Shown: positions 1-10,160, counted from the stretch's first letter. The stretch is DNA of 64,000 bases from CAVQBP01 sp964448105 (GCA_964448105.1 CAYUVK010000007.1:19656-83655); one strand, 5' to 3'. The notes: a model not told the origin generated them from the letters alone. Program-made: numbers and translations.

Positions 1-819
1 TTCTCTGGCTTCTTTTAGAGTATACGGTTCTTTCCCAAGAGCTTTGGCGATACCTGCTAACCTTTTAACTAATTGAGAATTTGTTGAAAGGTGTTTCCTT
101 TCATCATCAAAATAAATATTATCTTCAAGACCTATCCTTACTCCGCCCCCATCCATTATAGCCATTGTATTCATTTTAAGCTGCCAATCCCCAATTCCAC
201 CTGCCGACCATATTGAGTTGTCAGGCAATTCGTTTATCATTAAGCCAAGACTTAACATAGTAGCCTGTGCACATGCAATATTTCCTAAAATCAAATTAAA
301 ATAGTATGGCGGTTTTATCAGGTTCTTGGATATTAGGTATTTTCCATAATTGATCATACCGAGATCAAAAGCCTCAAGCTCCGGGCGAATATTATTATCC
401 AGCATTTTTTGAGCGAGTGCTTTAATCATGTCGGGTGCATTCATTGATGCCTGACGATTAAAATTAAGTGAACTTAAAGTTAGACTTCCAAAATCAGGCT
501 TCAATTCACCCTTGAGATCCAAACATTCGGATCTTTTTTCAAATTCAGGAAAATTTCTTCCGCTTGTTGAAACGCAAAGTACAAGGTCCTTATTTTCCTT
601 TCTAATACCGCTAATTATCTCTGAATAAATTTCTTTTTTATAGGTAGGTTCTTCTGTATCATTATCTCTCGCATGCAAATGAACCATGTTTACACCGAAT
701 TCGACGGCTTCTAAGACCTGGCTAATAATTTCTTCCGGGTGTACAGGTACATGTTCGGTCATTTTTTTTGTCGGGATCATTCCGGTTGGTGTGAAATTAA
801 AGATGAATTTATTTTTCAT
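1..819 (-). CDS. beta-keto acid cleavage enzyme (BKACE/Kce family), 3' end beyond window
   Basis: An open frame runs from an ATG at 819 to the window edge (273 codons, no stop), so the C-terminus is missing. The family (DUF849, 3-keto-5-aminohexanoate cleavage enzyme and relatives) condenses a beta-keto acid with acetyl-CoA to give acetoacetate and a new CoA ester, using a zinc ion in a TIM barrel. Seen here: the zinc-binding HLHARD motif (H47, H49) and the RIGLEDN motif near residues 228-234, whose glutamate is the third zinc ligand in the family. The start lies 2 bp after the stop of the PaaK-like ligase, so both are translated from one mRNA. Family assignment is firm; the keto-acid substrate cannot be read from sequence. 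Confidence 0.9.
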   Translation of the reverse strand, partial: MKNKFIFNFTPTGMIPTKKMTEHVPVHPEEIISQVLEAVEFGVNMVHLHARDNDTEEPTYKKEIYSEIISGIRKENKDLVLCVSTSGRNFPEFEKRSECLDLKGELKPDFGSLTLSSLNFNRQASMNAPDMIKALAQKMLDNNIRPELEAFDLGMINYGKYLISKNLIKPPYYFNLILGNIACAQATMLSLGLMINELPDNSIWSAGGIGDWQLKMNTMAIMDGGGVRIGLEDNIYFDDERKHLSTNSQLVKRLAGIAKALGKEPYTLKEARE

Positions 820-821
820 AT

Positions 822-2111
822 CTAACTCTCCTTTTGTTCTAAAATTAAATTCTTTACTACTTTAAATTTGCCATTTTCTTCAACATCTATTCTATTTTTT
901 AGCTCCACTTCAATTTCCATCAAATTATTAGTGATATTAGATAAGATACTTTTTATTGAAGCAGAAATCCGGTTAAAATCTTCTCTATTTGTTACAATGC
1001 TTGCCAAAATCTTATCCTCTGAAATTTGAACAAGCTGGTATTGGAGCAGTCCATGTATTTTTTCGATGCTCGTTGTAAAAAGATACGGAGAAATAATTTC
1101 ACTGTTGGGTAAAATAATATATTCTGATGAACGGCCCGCATAAGGTTTCATTAAAGAAAAGGTCCGTCCGCAGCTGCATTTTTCATTAATTAGAGTTCCT
1201 TTATCGTACAATTTAAAGCGGATTAATGGCATAGCTTTATTTCTTAAATCCGTAATAACAATGTTGCCGGTAACACCTGGCGGCACAGGTTTTCCGTCTT
1301 TTAAAATTTCTACAATAACTTCGTCTTCATTTATATGATAGCCTTCATGTTTTTCACATTCCCATGCAACTTCTTTAAATTCTGTTGAACCATATACATC
1401 ATATACTTCGGCATTAAATACTTTTTTAATATTATCACGGACAGTGTCCTGTAAATATTCTGAACTGGTAAATATTCTTTTTATCGAAGGTAATTGACAA
1501 TTATTCTTTGAAATAAATTGTGCCAGTTGAAAAAAATAACTTGGTGCTCCATATAAGGCAGCAGGAGAAAAAGCACTTAATTCGGGTATGGTTTTTTCAT
1601 ATGGTTCAAAGATTGAGAATACTTTATAATGTGATTTTAAAGTTCTAAAAATAAAACTTGGTCTATTCTGGGAATTTTGTGAAGTACTTTCAAAGATTCC
1701 GATTTTTTCATTAGGTCTTAATCCGCACTCCATTCTTGCCCTTGCTTTAATAAAATATTTCTTTCGAATCCAGCTTACCGGGTCATAGTATGTCCACATC
1801 GGTTCCCCGGTTGATCCGCTTGTATGACTTTTAAATCTATCCTTAAAAAGAGTTTTTGGATTCAATGATCGTAAATTATTTGAACGTATCATGTCTTTAG
1901 TGATAATCGGATATGCAGATAATTCATTAATTGATTGGATATCGGATGGATTCATTTTTTCCTTATCAAAACTATTTTTGTAATAAGGGATATTTTGATA
2001 AGCATATAATAATAATTTCTTCAGTAAATTAAAACGAAGAGAGTCTAATTCTTTCCTTGGTAAATAAATATTTTGTTTTAAGGTTAAAAAGTTAAATAAA
2101 TTATTCGGCAT
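822..2111 (-). CDS. PaaK/CapK-like adenylate-forming enzyme
   Basis: 429 aa, the usual length for the phenylacetate-CoA ligase/coenzyme F390 synthetase-like family. Seen: the phosphate-binding loop TSGSTGE (residues 97-103), a YGSTE adenylate-binding motif, a MPLIRF...YDKG segment in the place of the A7 motif, and a short C-terminal domain with a lysine-rich ENGKFK segment where the catalytic lysine is expected. Two closely spaced cysteines (CSCGR) lie in the insert common to PaaK-like proteins. Such enzymes activate a carboxylate as acyl-adenylate; homologues called CapK occur in polysaccharide clusters. It sits between a GT4 glycosyltransferase (29 bp upstream) and a beta-keto acid cleavage enzyme (2 bp downstream). 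The substrate is unknown. Confidence 0.85.
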   Translation of the reverse strand: MPNNLFNFLTLKQNIYLPRKELDSLRFNLLKKLLLYAYQNIPYYKNSFDKEKMNPSDIQSINELSAYPIITKDMIRSNNLRSLNPKTLFKDRFKSHTSGSTGEPMWTYYDPVSWIRKKYFIKARARMECGLRPNEKIGIFESTSQNSQNRPSFIFRTLKSHYKVFSIFEPYEKTIPELSAFSPAALYGAPSYFFQLAQFISKNNCQLPSIKRIFTSSEYLQDTVRDNIKKVFNAEVYDVYGSTEFKEVAWECEKHEGYHINEDEVIVEILKDGKPVPPGVTGNIVITDLRNKAMPLIRFKLYDKGTLINEKCSCGRTFSLMKPYAGRSSEYIILPNSEIISPYLFTTSIEKIHGLLQYQLVQISEDKILASIVTNREDFNRISASIKSILSNITNNLMEIEVELKNRIDVEENGKFKVVKNLILEQKES

Positions 2112-2140
2112 AAGGTTAATAATTTTATTTATTGTATTAT

Positions 2141-3298
2141 TTAGCGTTTTAAGTAAACATCTTTATAAGCTAGTGCAATTTTTTCCCAATTATATTTCTG
2201 TTTTATTTTTTCTGTATTAGCTTTTCCCATTTTGAATCTTAAATCTTTGTTATTTTTCATTAGAAGGATTGCGGATTTTATTTGTGAAATATTTTCAGGT
2301 TCTACAAGTATGCCGTTTTCATCACCCACCAGATCGGGTATACCGCCCTGGTTTGCTCCAATGATTGGTAATCCGCATGCCATCGCTTCGGCAATTACAT
2401 TTCCAAATGCTTCAGCTAGTGAAAGAAGAATAAAAGTATCACTTTGCGCAAAATATGATGGTATATTGTCCCTTGGGTAGAATCCCAAAAAAGTTACAAT
2501 TTTACTCAAACCCAGCTTATCACTCATGGTCTTTAATTCATTTTCATAATTTCCTTCACCTATAATAGTTAGACTGATAGAATTATCCTTCTCAGAAGGT
2601 ATGTTTTCACGGATTTCAGATAATGCTTTCAGAACATATTGAATCCCTTTCCTTTTAATAAGCCTGGATACTGTTATCAAGCGAAAGTTATTATTTTCTC
2701 CATTACATACAGATGTATATGAAAAAATATTTGTATCTATACCATTAGGAATTACATCAATGGATTGATTTGGATTTGTTTGAAGAGCAGTAAGTTTTAA
2801 GCTGTTTGTTACTGCAACAACTGCCTTTGCTCTTTTCCAGATATGTTTTGTTATCGGTAAATAAATTTTATGGAGAAATTTTAATTTCTTATTGTAATTA
2901 TCATAGCCTGGTACATCAGAGCCGCGAAGAGATACAACGTAAGGTAGCTTCAAATGCTTTCCAGGCAGAATGCTTAAAAAAGCCGTCGGTAAGCTGAAAA
3001 AATAATGAACAATATCATATTTATTAGACCGGAATATTTTAAGGAGTTTGAAGTATGCGAAGAATAAATAAGTAATTGCACCCCTTAAGCCGCTGTCATG
3101 AATACCCTTCCGGAAACTCGGAACCATATAAACTTTTACACCTCGATCAAAAATTTCACTATATGAAAATGAAGTATGAGAAGTAATGATATTAACATCA
3201 TATCCCATAGCTGCAAGTTGTACCGCTATGCTTTGCATTGCACGTCCAGCACCGCCGCCGAGAGGTGGGTATTCATAATTGAGTAATAATATATTCAT
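2141..3298 (-). CDS. glycosyltransferase family 4 (GT-B fold)
   Basis: 385 aa, full length for GT4. The N-terminus has the PPLGGGAGR loop typical of retaining GT-B enzymes that bind the acceptor side. The C-terminal half carries the sugar-nucleotide E-x7-E motif (E296 and E304, within EAFGNVIAEAMACG) followed by a GGIPDLV segment. A hydrophobic stretch near residues 75-110 suggests membrane association. It transfers a nucleotide-activated sugar to an unknown acceptor, probably a lipid or polysaccharide. It is the first gene of a minus-strand operon with the PaaK-like ligase and the BKACE enzyme. Donor and acceptor cannot be assigned. Confidence 0.88.
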   Translation of the reverse strand: MNILLLNYEYPPLGGGAGRAMQSIAVQLAAMGYDVNIITSHTSFSYSEIFDRGVKVYMVPSFRKGIHDSGLRGAITYLFFAYFKLLKIFRSNKYDIVHYFFSLPTAFLSILPGKHLKLPYVVSLRGSDVPGYDNYNKKLKFLHKIYLPITKHIWKRAKAVVAVTNSLKLTALQTNPNQSIDVIPNGIDTNIFSYTSVCNGENNNFRLITVSRLIKRKGIQYVLKALSEIRENIPSEKDNSISLTIIGEGNYENELKTMSDKLGLSKIVTFLGFYPRDNIPSYFAQSDTFILLSLAEAFGNVIAEAMACGLPIIGANQGGIPDLVGDENGILVEPENISQIKSAILLMKNNKDLRFKMGKANTEKIKQKYNWEKIALAYKDVYLKR

Positions 3299-3749
3299 TA
3301 TTTCTATTTAGTGTCTGAATTCTAAAAATCTTGATAATATACAGACTTTATTCCTAAAGATATCTTAATAAAAGTTTAGATATATATAGCTAAATGATGA
3401 ACATTCTAAAAATCTATTTTGGGTAATATTTTCACACTAATCCCCTTTAATTAACATATTACAATTATATGTTCAACTAATCTCCTATTCCGGGAAAAAA
3501 TCTTGAATTAAAAGCAAAATTTGAGTGTGTTATAAGATTTTGGAACTTGATTGAATAATTGATGTATTTATTATTTCTGGTGTAGAATAAAAGTGCTCAC
3601 CTTATTAATTAGTTAAAGCTAACTTTTTATGTTAAGAATTGCAAGAAGATTCCTACAGTATGTGATAAGCTATGGAAATCAGAAGTTAATTTATAAAACA
3701 GCCCATTTTTAAAGATATTAAGCTAATTTAAAAAAGTTTTTTTTATATA
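3299..3749. other. intergenic region, no gene seen
   Basis: This 451-bp AT-rich stretch separates the 3' end of the macroglobulin gene from the start of the GT4 operon, so it should hold a terminator and the GT4 promoter. Seen: an inverted repeat AACATAT/ATATGTT (3453-3459 and 3467-3473, 7-bp loop), a 13-bp direct repeat ATTCTAAAAATCT (3319-3331 and 3403-3415) in the presumed promoter region, and a weak hairpin AGTTA/TAACT with a T-run (3611-3629) pointing along the plus strand. No convincing small ORF. Confidence 0.5.
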
Positions 3750-6700
3750 TTATTTTACTTCAACTCTTATTCCTTCAGAATGACTGGAAAATTCAGGTGC
3801 ATACATTGATTGAATTGAAGTAATGCCGTTTGAAAAATTTCCTTTATAAGTAGCCCGTAATTCATATTCAAATACATAAGTACCCTTGGGTAAATAATTG
3901 ATAAAGAAGTTTGTAGCCGCATTGCGTGTACTTTCATAATACCATAATCCGTCCTGGTATTTGCTTCTTGATAAAACATTTATCGGTTCGAAACCCGCAG
4001 CTCTCATATCTTTTAAATGAACAAACTCCATATTGCGATCAACTCTTATTTCAATCCGGACTTTTATTAAATCTCCGGGAGCTAATTTTGTTTTTTCTGT
4101 AACCGGAGTAATTTTGGGTCCGGTTGGTGTATTCTCTTGAAGAAATAATTTCTTGTTAATATTTAAAGGAGACTTCGAAGGTGTAATTTTATCAAGCTGC
4201 TCAAAATATTGCCAGTATAAAGAACCCCATGCAACAACTTTATTATTATTTATAACAGTAACTTCACCCATATTTGGTTTTATTTGTTCACCACTCCAAG
4301 AAGTTCTGAAATACCCTGTCCCGGTTTCAGGTTTATCAGGACCTTCCAGTTTATTTTGATCGATAGTTTGATTACCAACTTTAATAGTTGCAGGTTTATT
4401 TTCAGATAGCCAATCTTCTCCTCTTAATAACAGAGCATAGCAGGCATCTGCGGTTGCCTTGGTTGTTCTCCAATCCTGGACCTGCTTTTGTTTTAACAGC
4501 CAGATTTTCATTAAATCGACAGAATTTTTGTCGTGGGAAATTTCATCAAATGCTTCAATTAATAAAGCCTGGGTTTCAATAGGAGCCTGGTACCAGTACC
4601 AGCCGTTTTCCTCTTTGAAGTACATTCCCATCTCATCATTGTAAACTGCATTTTCTTTCAATGATTTTATTATTGCATCGGCAGTCTTTTTATCGTCCAG
4701 TCTGAATAGTGCAAGTGCAATCATCCCCTGCATATATTTGTTATTTGATAACCAGTAAGTTTGTGCCTGGCTTTTCCAATAATTAAATGCTTTTTTGAAA
4801 TTATCCGGAACAGGTAAATCGAGATAATATGTTCTTGCATATAAATAATGAATTTGTATATAACCAATATTTTTTTGGTTTAAATTTATTCCATGCTTTA
4901 TAAGATAATCATAATCTTCATTCATTTTGATGTCAAGGTAATTAACTGCTTTTTTAAGCATGTTCCAGATTAAATTATTGTTTCGAATATTTTTAATTCC
5001 CAATTTATCGAGATGCCCCATTCCTGCTACAATATGCTGTGTAATATATCTATTTTCCGGCATTCCGGGGAACCAGGACCACCCGCCGTTCTCAAGCTGA
5101 TTATCGCGAAGCTTATTTTCTGCTTCATTTAATTCTCTTGCCATTTGCGAAATATCAAATAACAATCCTACCAGTTTTTTCCTTTCTGTTTCGTCCTGTG
5201 CATTTAAAACCCAAGGAGTTTCTTCGAGCAATATGTTTTTTAAATCCTGATTTTTTTCAAGATTTGAAAGAAGTGCTTGTTTATCAATATTTTTCCAGCT
5301 ATCGAATACAGCTTTTATTTTTGGGTTCGAATTGGCGATATAGGTTGCTATACTGTTTGCATAGAACCTGCTGAAAATTTGTTCCGAACATTCATACGGA
5401 TATTCCATTAAATATGGAAGAGTCTGAATTGCATACCATGCAGGATTAGAAGTAAACTCCAAAGTTAATTTAAAATTTTGAAGTGTTGTTGATTTATTAT
5501 TTTTTAATTTATCCAGTACAAAAGTTTTAGTAGTCATTCCTTTTACAGGAAGGGGTAGTGATTCTGTTACAAGCATTCTGTTTGGTAAAACAGGTAATGC
5601 ATTTTCTTCGCCATCTGAAAAGTTATCCGCTTTTGCAAGTACTCTGTACGTTACCGCTTCAATCATACCAACCGGAATATGGAGTTTCCAATTCAAACCT
5701 GCACTTTGATTTTTATTTATGCTGAAATTTACAACTGCATTGTTATTTCCCAAAAGGCTGTCTATCGGCTGCATGGTAAATGAATCATAAAGCTTAAGAG
5801 CTGCTGTACCGGATAGATCTTTATCAGAGAGATTGGAGACTTTAGCTGTAAAGTAAATTGTATCTCCTTCCCTAAAAAAACGGGGAGGATTAGGTTGAAC
5901 CATTAATTCTTTTTGAGTTACTGTTTCTTTAGATATAAAACCATATTTCAAATCTTTAGTATGAGCAAATGCCATAAATTTCCAGCGGGTTAGTGCTTCA
6001 GGCGGCGTGAAAGAAATAGCGATTTCGCCGTTTTCATCAGTTTTAAGATGAGGATAAAAGAAAGCAGTTTCATTCAAATTTTTTCTGGCTGATATATTTT
6101 CAAGCTCTGCTTCATGTTTTTTTTCTTGTTCTTTGAGAGCAGGTGCAGAATATTGTAAATTTTGAGTCTCCTTGTCGGTTGCAACCCCTTCTGCTACCGT
6201 TGAAATTTGATCGTATGCAATAACTGAGTTTGTTGCAGATTTATATACGACTCCCTGCCTTTGAGAATATCCATAACCGAATAAATTAAAACCAAAGTAA
6301 TTGAGATGATCATACGGCATAGATGGGATGCCTATATATTGATTCCAATATTCATCATAAAGCATAGAATTAACTAAAGAAAAGGAATTACCGGGATTCC
6401 AGTATCTTTGACCGTATGAGTAATTAGGATAAATAATGAAATTCCAATAATTGGGTGCAAATGCATCTAAAGATGCATCATACATGGAGGCAAGCATTTC
6501 TGCAGTTTCTTTCTCTCCCTTCGGGCCGGCTATTTTAATTTTCCATTCCTCTTTTTCTCCCGGGGTCATTTTATTTCTGAATGTTTCCAAAGAAATGTTT
6601 AATTGTTTGTTAGTCCATGGAACATTTATAACTGTTCTGTTATAAAAGTTTTCATTATTAATTGTAAAAAGAAAATTAGCAACTAAATTACCTCTGTACT

Positions 6701-9700
6701 CTTCCTTAATTGGGATTTCAATTTTTTGCTGTTCATTATCAAGCCTCAGCCATTTGGAAATGATTGTTTGATCATCATATTCTAATGCATAGAGTACTTT
6801 CACGTTTTCTCCTGCAGAACCTATAAGTAGTTCGGCAATTTCCCCCGGTTCTCCTGATTTTTTTAATTCCGTAAACCAGTTTGCCGTATTTAACGGAACC
6901 TTATCTGATGACGGATCAAATAGAGTAAAATATTTTTTTAGCTCAATTGGTGTTCCGTTTTTATCTTTGGTATCAATAGTTAAAAGATAACTTCCAGTAT
7001 TCCATTTTTTTATTTCATAATTAATATTTAATGTTGAACTGTCGGTTGTTATAAATGAAGTTTCAAAGACTTGTTTTCCTTTCTCCCAGTTATAGATTTT
7101 ATCTTCATCATTATATATATCATGCGGGAATAATTTATAAAATTCTTCTTTAGATAAAATAAACTGATCGGGTTTTTCCCATAATCTCTTTCTAAATATT
7201 CTTTCGGGTTCAATTAGTCTGAAAATCTTTACATTAAATTTTGCAGGTTGAAATTGACCGCTGAGATTAGTGCTGGTAACACGGTATTTATTTGAATCAA
7301 ATTTATTTATCGTTTCAGGAATTTGAATATCTGCGATCAAAGAAATGTACCCGGCACTGACATTTGTTTGTGCACTGTGAGTTTCCCCTGTAATATCAAC
7401 TACATCCACGTAAATCGTATAGTTAAAAATTATATTTTCTTTTTTTGAGTAAGAAAGATCGGGAACCAATTGAAAATTAAAATTGAATTTCCCTTCATTA
7501 TTTGTTTTTACCACCCCATTTGTTATTTCCATATCCGGTTTGTTATGACCCCAATACCACCAGTAATAGGGGATTACTGCTCTCCTAACCACCCGGTATT
7601 TTACAACAGCATTATCAAGATTTACCCCTGAATATGTTTTTGCAAGTCCCGATATATTAACGGTATCATTTAAAGAATAATTACCCTTTATATCATTAAG
7701 TTTTACTTCAAACTGCGGCCTTTTATAATCTTCAACCCGAAATGATTGTACACCGCTTTCATTTCTAATAGTCATTATTCCGGTTAAAACACCGGAAGGC
7801 GCAATAAATTTCCCGTCAAAAGTACCGTAATCATTTGTTCTTAATTTAAGTTCGGAAATCTTTTGGCTGTTTACATCATATAATGTTACGGTTGTTGCAG
7901 TATTTGTTTTAAGCTTATTTTCTTTTTTACCGTCTGTTTCAATCATTAATCCCTTAAAGAAAATAGTCTGACCGGGGCGGTAGATTGCTCTATCCAAAAA
8001 GAAAAATGTTTTTGCTACTATTCTGTTATTTTGATTTTGATAATAAGAGTAAATGTTTTTGGATCTGAATTTATCATTCCCTTTTTCAAGAAGAACCTGC
8101 AGGTTATAATACCTGTCGAATGACCGGTCAAATTCGCACAAACCATTATCGTCTGTTAAACTTGATTGAATTAATTCTGTACGGTATTGACTGTTTTTAC
8201 CATCATACACTTGTCTGAATAAACTAACTTTAGCATCACTAATTGGATTTCCTGATTTTCTATTTAATACTATGAATTGTATTTTATTATTTATTCTATT
8301 GGTATAATTATAACTTAAATCGGTTATCCAAGTATAACCATAGGCAACTGCATTTTTCTTATATGAGAAATTTTTGTCGGTTCCAAGCAATATTAAATAA
8401 TAGCCTGCTTTTAATTTCGGGATAGCAACTTCAACCGAATGCTGTTGGTAATCTCCTTCATCCGGAAGATTTACATTCCATTCTTTTACCGGTATTTGAT
8501 TTTGAAAATAATTAATAAGTTTATTACTGTATAATTTGCTGGTTTCATCTTCTTTGGATTCATTCCAGGGGATTACCCGGAAATAAACTCTATTAACATT
8601 TGTATGTTGAATTAAAGCTCTAAATGGCTGACCAATTATACTTGCATATTCAACTTTAAATTTTAAGTTCTTTTGAAGTATTTGATTTTTCAAAGATCTA
8701 CATGCTTCAGCACCTGTTGTACCGGGATATTTTTTAATGGCTACATCGCAAATATTATAAGCTTTTTTCTTATCCCATTTATATTGAGCAGCTGTTTCAG
8801 GATCAAACTGGCTTCCTTTGCCATTATAATATTCCGCTTTATTATATAAGATTAAAGACGAAAAAGGGATCTCAGAATATTTCTGTTCTATTGCATTCAA
8901 AGCATTTAAATATAAGCTGTCCTTATATTCATTAACGCTGTTATTTCGCATGAAATTTAATCGCTTGAGATCTACATCGATTAAAGGATCCTTTATTGGA
9001 TCATTTAAGTGAAAAGAAATTAAATCCTGAAAGATATTGGCTGAATAAAATTTTAAAGAGAGAGAATCCCTCGTTTCAAAATTAATTATTATAAATTGGT
9101 TGGCCGGTGAGAAAACATCGGGATCTTTTAGTTCAAATTTATAAACAGGCTCAGTAACAGAAGCCTCTTCATTCACATAAAAATCAAGTGCACGGTTTGC
9201 AAGAAAATCATATAACGTTGGACGTAAATAAGTTCTGTTTTCATACTTTATTAATATATCATTATAGACAGATATTGGTGTGTTCCTTAAACTATCTGCA
9301 TTTGATAAAGATAGTTGATATAAATTTATTATTTCTTTTAATAGATGAGCAAGATCCCATGTTTCAAAATCATCATTGTTAAAATTTACTGTTTCTGTCC
9401 TGTGCATAAATCTGTAGCGGTTATGCTGGTAGTACTGCCAATACGCGTCTGCAAGAATAGATTGTAAAACAGGTCTTGCCGGAAAAGATGAAGAATCAAT
9501 TACATTTTTAATTTGATTAATAACTATCTTATTGCTGTTTTCTTCTGTATAGCTGGTATATTTTAATTTATATATAAGGGATTTGATTATTTGCGGAGCA
9601 TTATTTTCCTCTAAAGATTTTTTATAAACCTGCTCCACTATTTTCAAAGCCGATCTTGTTAGACCAGCATTTTCAAGCGAATCGATTTTTTTCCAGGCTT

Positions 9701-9848
9701 GTTTATTATTACCTGAAAAATTTTTATGTGCATTTGGACTATGATTCGGAATTATTTTATAATGGAGGGGATTATTAAATATTTCGGTAAATGATAAAAA
9801 AAGAAATACGGAAACGAAACAGAATAAAACTTTACTTTTGGTTTTCAT
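3750..9848 (-). CDS. very large alpha-2-macroglobulin family protein with thioester motif
   Basis: 2032 aa with an N-terminal hydrophobic signal or anchor (residues about 7-21) and no lipobox cysteine. Residues about 50-400 are helix-rich and repeat-like, then macroglobulin domains begin. Seen: the MG2 signature IYRPGQTIFFKG near 620, a VEDYKRPQFEV segment near 707, the A2M-family LTRWKFMAFAHT near 1287, and the thioester site CSEQ at 1487-1490 inside a helical TED-like region. A C-terminal beta domain with LKDMRAAGFEP and an FEYELRATYKG segment ends the protein. Bacterial relatives are thought to trap attacking proteases covalently in the periplasm or at the surface. It is larger than the roughly 1650-aa E. 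coli YfhM, and no penicillin-binding protein 1C gene, a frequent partner, lies next to it. Confidence 0.93.
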   Translation of the reverse strand: MKTKSKVLFCFVSVFLFLSFTEIFNNPLHYKIIPNHSPNAHKNFSGNNKQAWKKIDSLENAGLTRSALKIVEQVYKKSLEENNAPQIIKSLIYKLKYTSYTEENSNKIVINQIKNVIDSSSFPARPVLQSILADAYWQYYQHNRYRFMHRTETVNFNNDDFETWDLAHLLKEIINLYQLSLSNADSLRNTPISVYNDILIKYENRTYLRPTLYDFLANRALDFYVNEEASVTEPVYKFELKDPDVFSPANQFIIINFETRDSLSLKFYSANIFQDLISFHLNDPIKDPLIDVDLKRLNFMRNNSVNEYKDSLYLNALNAIEQKYSEIPFSSLILYNKAEYYNGKGSQFDPETAAQYKWDKKKAYNICDVAIKKYPGTTGAEACRSLKNQILQKNLKFKVEYASIIGQPFRALIQHTNVNRVYFRVIPWNESKEDETSKLYSNKLINYFQNQIPVKEWNVNLPDEGDYQQHSVEVAIPKLKAGYYLILLGTDKNFSYKKNAVAYGYTWITDLSYNYTNRINNKIQFIVLNRKSGNPISDAKVSLFRQVYDGKNSQYRTELIQSSLTDDNGLCEFDRSFDRYYNLQVLLEKGNDKFRSKNIYSYYQNQNNRIVAKTFFFLDRAIYRPGQTIFFKGLMIETDGKKENKLKTNTATTVTLYDVNSQKISELKLRTNDYGTFDGKFIAPSGVLTGIMTIRNESGVQSFRVEDYKRPQFEVKLNDIKGNYSLNDTVNISGLAKTYSGVNLDNAVVKYRVVRRAVIPYYWWYWGHNKPDMEITNGVVKTNNEGKFNFNFQLVPDLSYSKKENIIFNYTIYVDVVDITGETHSAQTNVSAGYISLIADIQIPETINKFDSNKYRVTSTNLSGQFQPAKFNVKIFRLIEPERIFRKRLWEKPDQFILSKEEFYKLFPHDIYNDEDKIYNWEKGKQVFETSFITTDSSTLNINYEIKKWNTGSYLLTIDTKDKNGTPIELKKYFTLFDPSSDKVPLNTANWFTELKKSGEPGEIAELLIGSAGENVKVLYALEYDDQTIISKWLRLDNEQQKIEIPIKEEYRGNLVANFLFTINNENFYNRTVINVPWTNKQLNISLETFRNKMTPGEKEEWKIKIAGPKGEKETAEMLASMYDASLDAFAPNYWNFIIYPNYSYGQRYWNPGNSFSLVNSMLYDEYWNQYIGIPSMPYDHLNYFGFNLFGYGYSQRQGVVYKSATNSVIAYDQISTVAEGVATDKETQNLQYSAPALKEQEKKHEAELENISARKNLNETAFFYPHLKTDENGEIAISFTPPEALTRWKFMAFAHTKDLKYGFISKETVTQKELMVQPNPPRFFREGDTIYFTAKVSNLSDKDLSGTAALKLYDSFTMQPIDSLLGNNNAVVNFSINKNQSAGLNWKLHIPVGMIEAVTYRVLAKADNFSDGEENALPVLPNRMLVTESLPLPVKGMTTKTFVLDKLKNNKSTTLQNFKLTLEFTSNPAWYAIQTLPYLMEYPYECSEQIFSRFYANSIATYIANSNPKIKAVFDSWKNIDKQALLSNLEKNQDLKNILLEETPWVLNAQDETERKKLVGLLFDISQMARELNEAENKLRDNQLENGGWSWFPGMPENRYITQHIVAGMGHLDKLGIKNIRNNNLIWNMLKKAVNYLDIKMNEDYDYLIKHGINLNQKNIGYIQIHYLYARTYYLDLPVPDNFKKAFNYWKSQAQTYWLSNNKYMQGMIALALFRLDDKKTADAIIKSLKENAVYNDEMGMYFKEENGWYWYQAPIETQALLIEAFDEISHDKNSVDLMKIWLLKQKQVQDWRTTKATADACYALLLRGEDWLSENKPATIKVGNQTIDQNKLEGPDKPETGTGYFRTSWSGEQIKPNMGEVTVINNNKVVAWGSLYWQYFEQLDKITPSKSPLNINKKLFLQENTPTGPKITPVTEKTKLAPGDLIKVRIEIRVDRNMEFVHLKDMRAAGFEPINVLSRSKYQDGLWYYESTRNAATNFFINYLPKGTYVFEYELRATYKGNFSNGITSIQSMYAPEFSSHSEGIRVEVK

Positions 9849-9993
9849 GGAAACCCCTATTTTATGTTAGCAAAATTTTTGATTTTATACCATTCCCTTT
9901 GTTTATGAATAACCCATCATAGGTTTTTATAATGGTTTATTTAACCGGATGATTTTAAATTAGTTCCGTACTCTTGAGAAATTTCATGATTGA

Positions 9994-10043
9994 TAACCTT
10001 CAAGGTTAAATTATTGTGAATTATGAGCTAACCTTGAAGGTTA
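9994..10043. repeat. twin 15-bp palindromes TAACCTT(C/G)AAGGTTA
   Basis: TAACCTTCAAGGTTA at 9994-10008 and its reverse complement TAACCTTGAAGGTTA at 10029-10043. Each is a perfect palindrome around one central base, and their centres are 35 bp apart. The pair can also fold as one 15-bp stem with a 20-nt loop. This could be a paired operator between divergent genes, a bidirectional terminator-like hairpin, or a dispersed REP-type palindrome; one window cannot decide. Confidence 0.75.
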
Positions 10044-10113
10044 AGGACTTTTAAGATTTTTACACCTTTTTTATTCCGATTTTTTAAGATATTTTGGTAT
10101 ATAATTATTCTTT

Positions 10114-10138
10114 AAGGTTGTTAGATAAATTCAACCTT
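10114..10138. promoter_or_regulatory. third AAGGTT/AACCTT inverted repeat
   Basis: AAGGTTG (10114-10120) and CAACCTT (10132-10138) form an inverted repeat with an 11-bp spacer, reusing the half-site of the twin palindromes about 70 bp upstream. It lies 22 bp before the ATG of the gene at 10161, where a repressor or a leader hairpin would act. Confidence 0.4.
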
Positions 10139-10160
10139 TATTAAATAAAGTTTCAATAGA

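Larger units (their letters stand above)
9849..10160. other. divergent intergenic region rich in inverted repeats
   Basis: 312 bp between the macroglobulin gene (minus) and the transmembrane anti-sigma-like gene (plus). It contains two perfect 15-bp palindromes and a third imperfect repeat of the same half-site (listed separately). Both promoters should lie here. No ORF or RNA gene was seen. Confidence 0.6.
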
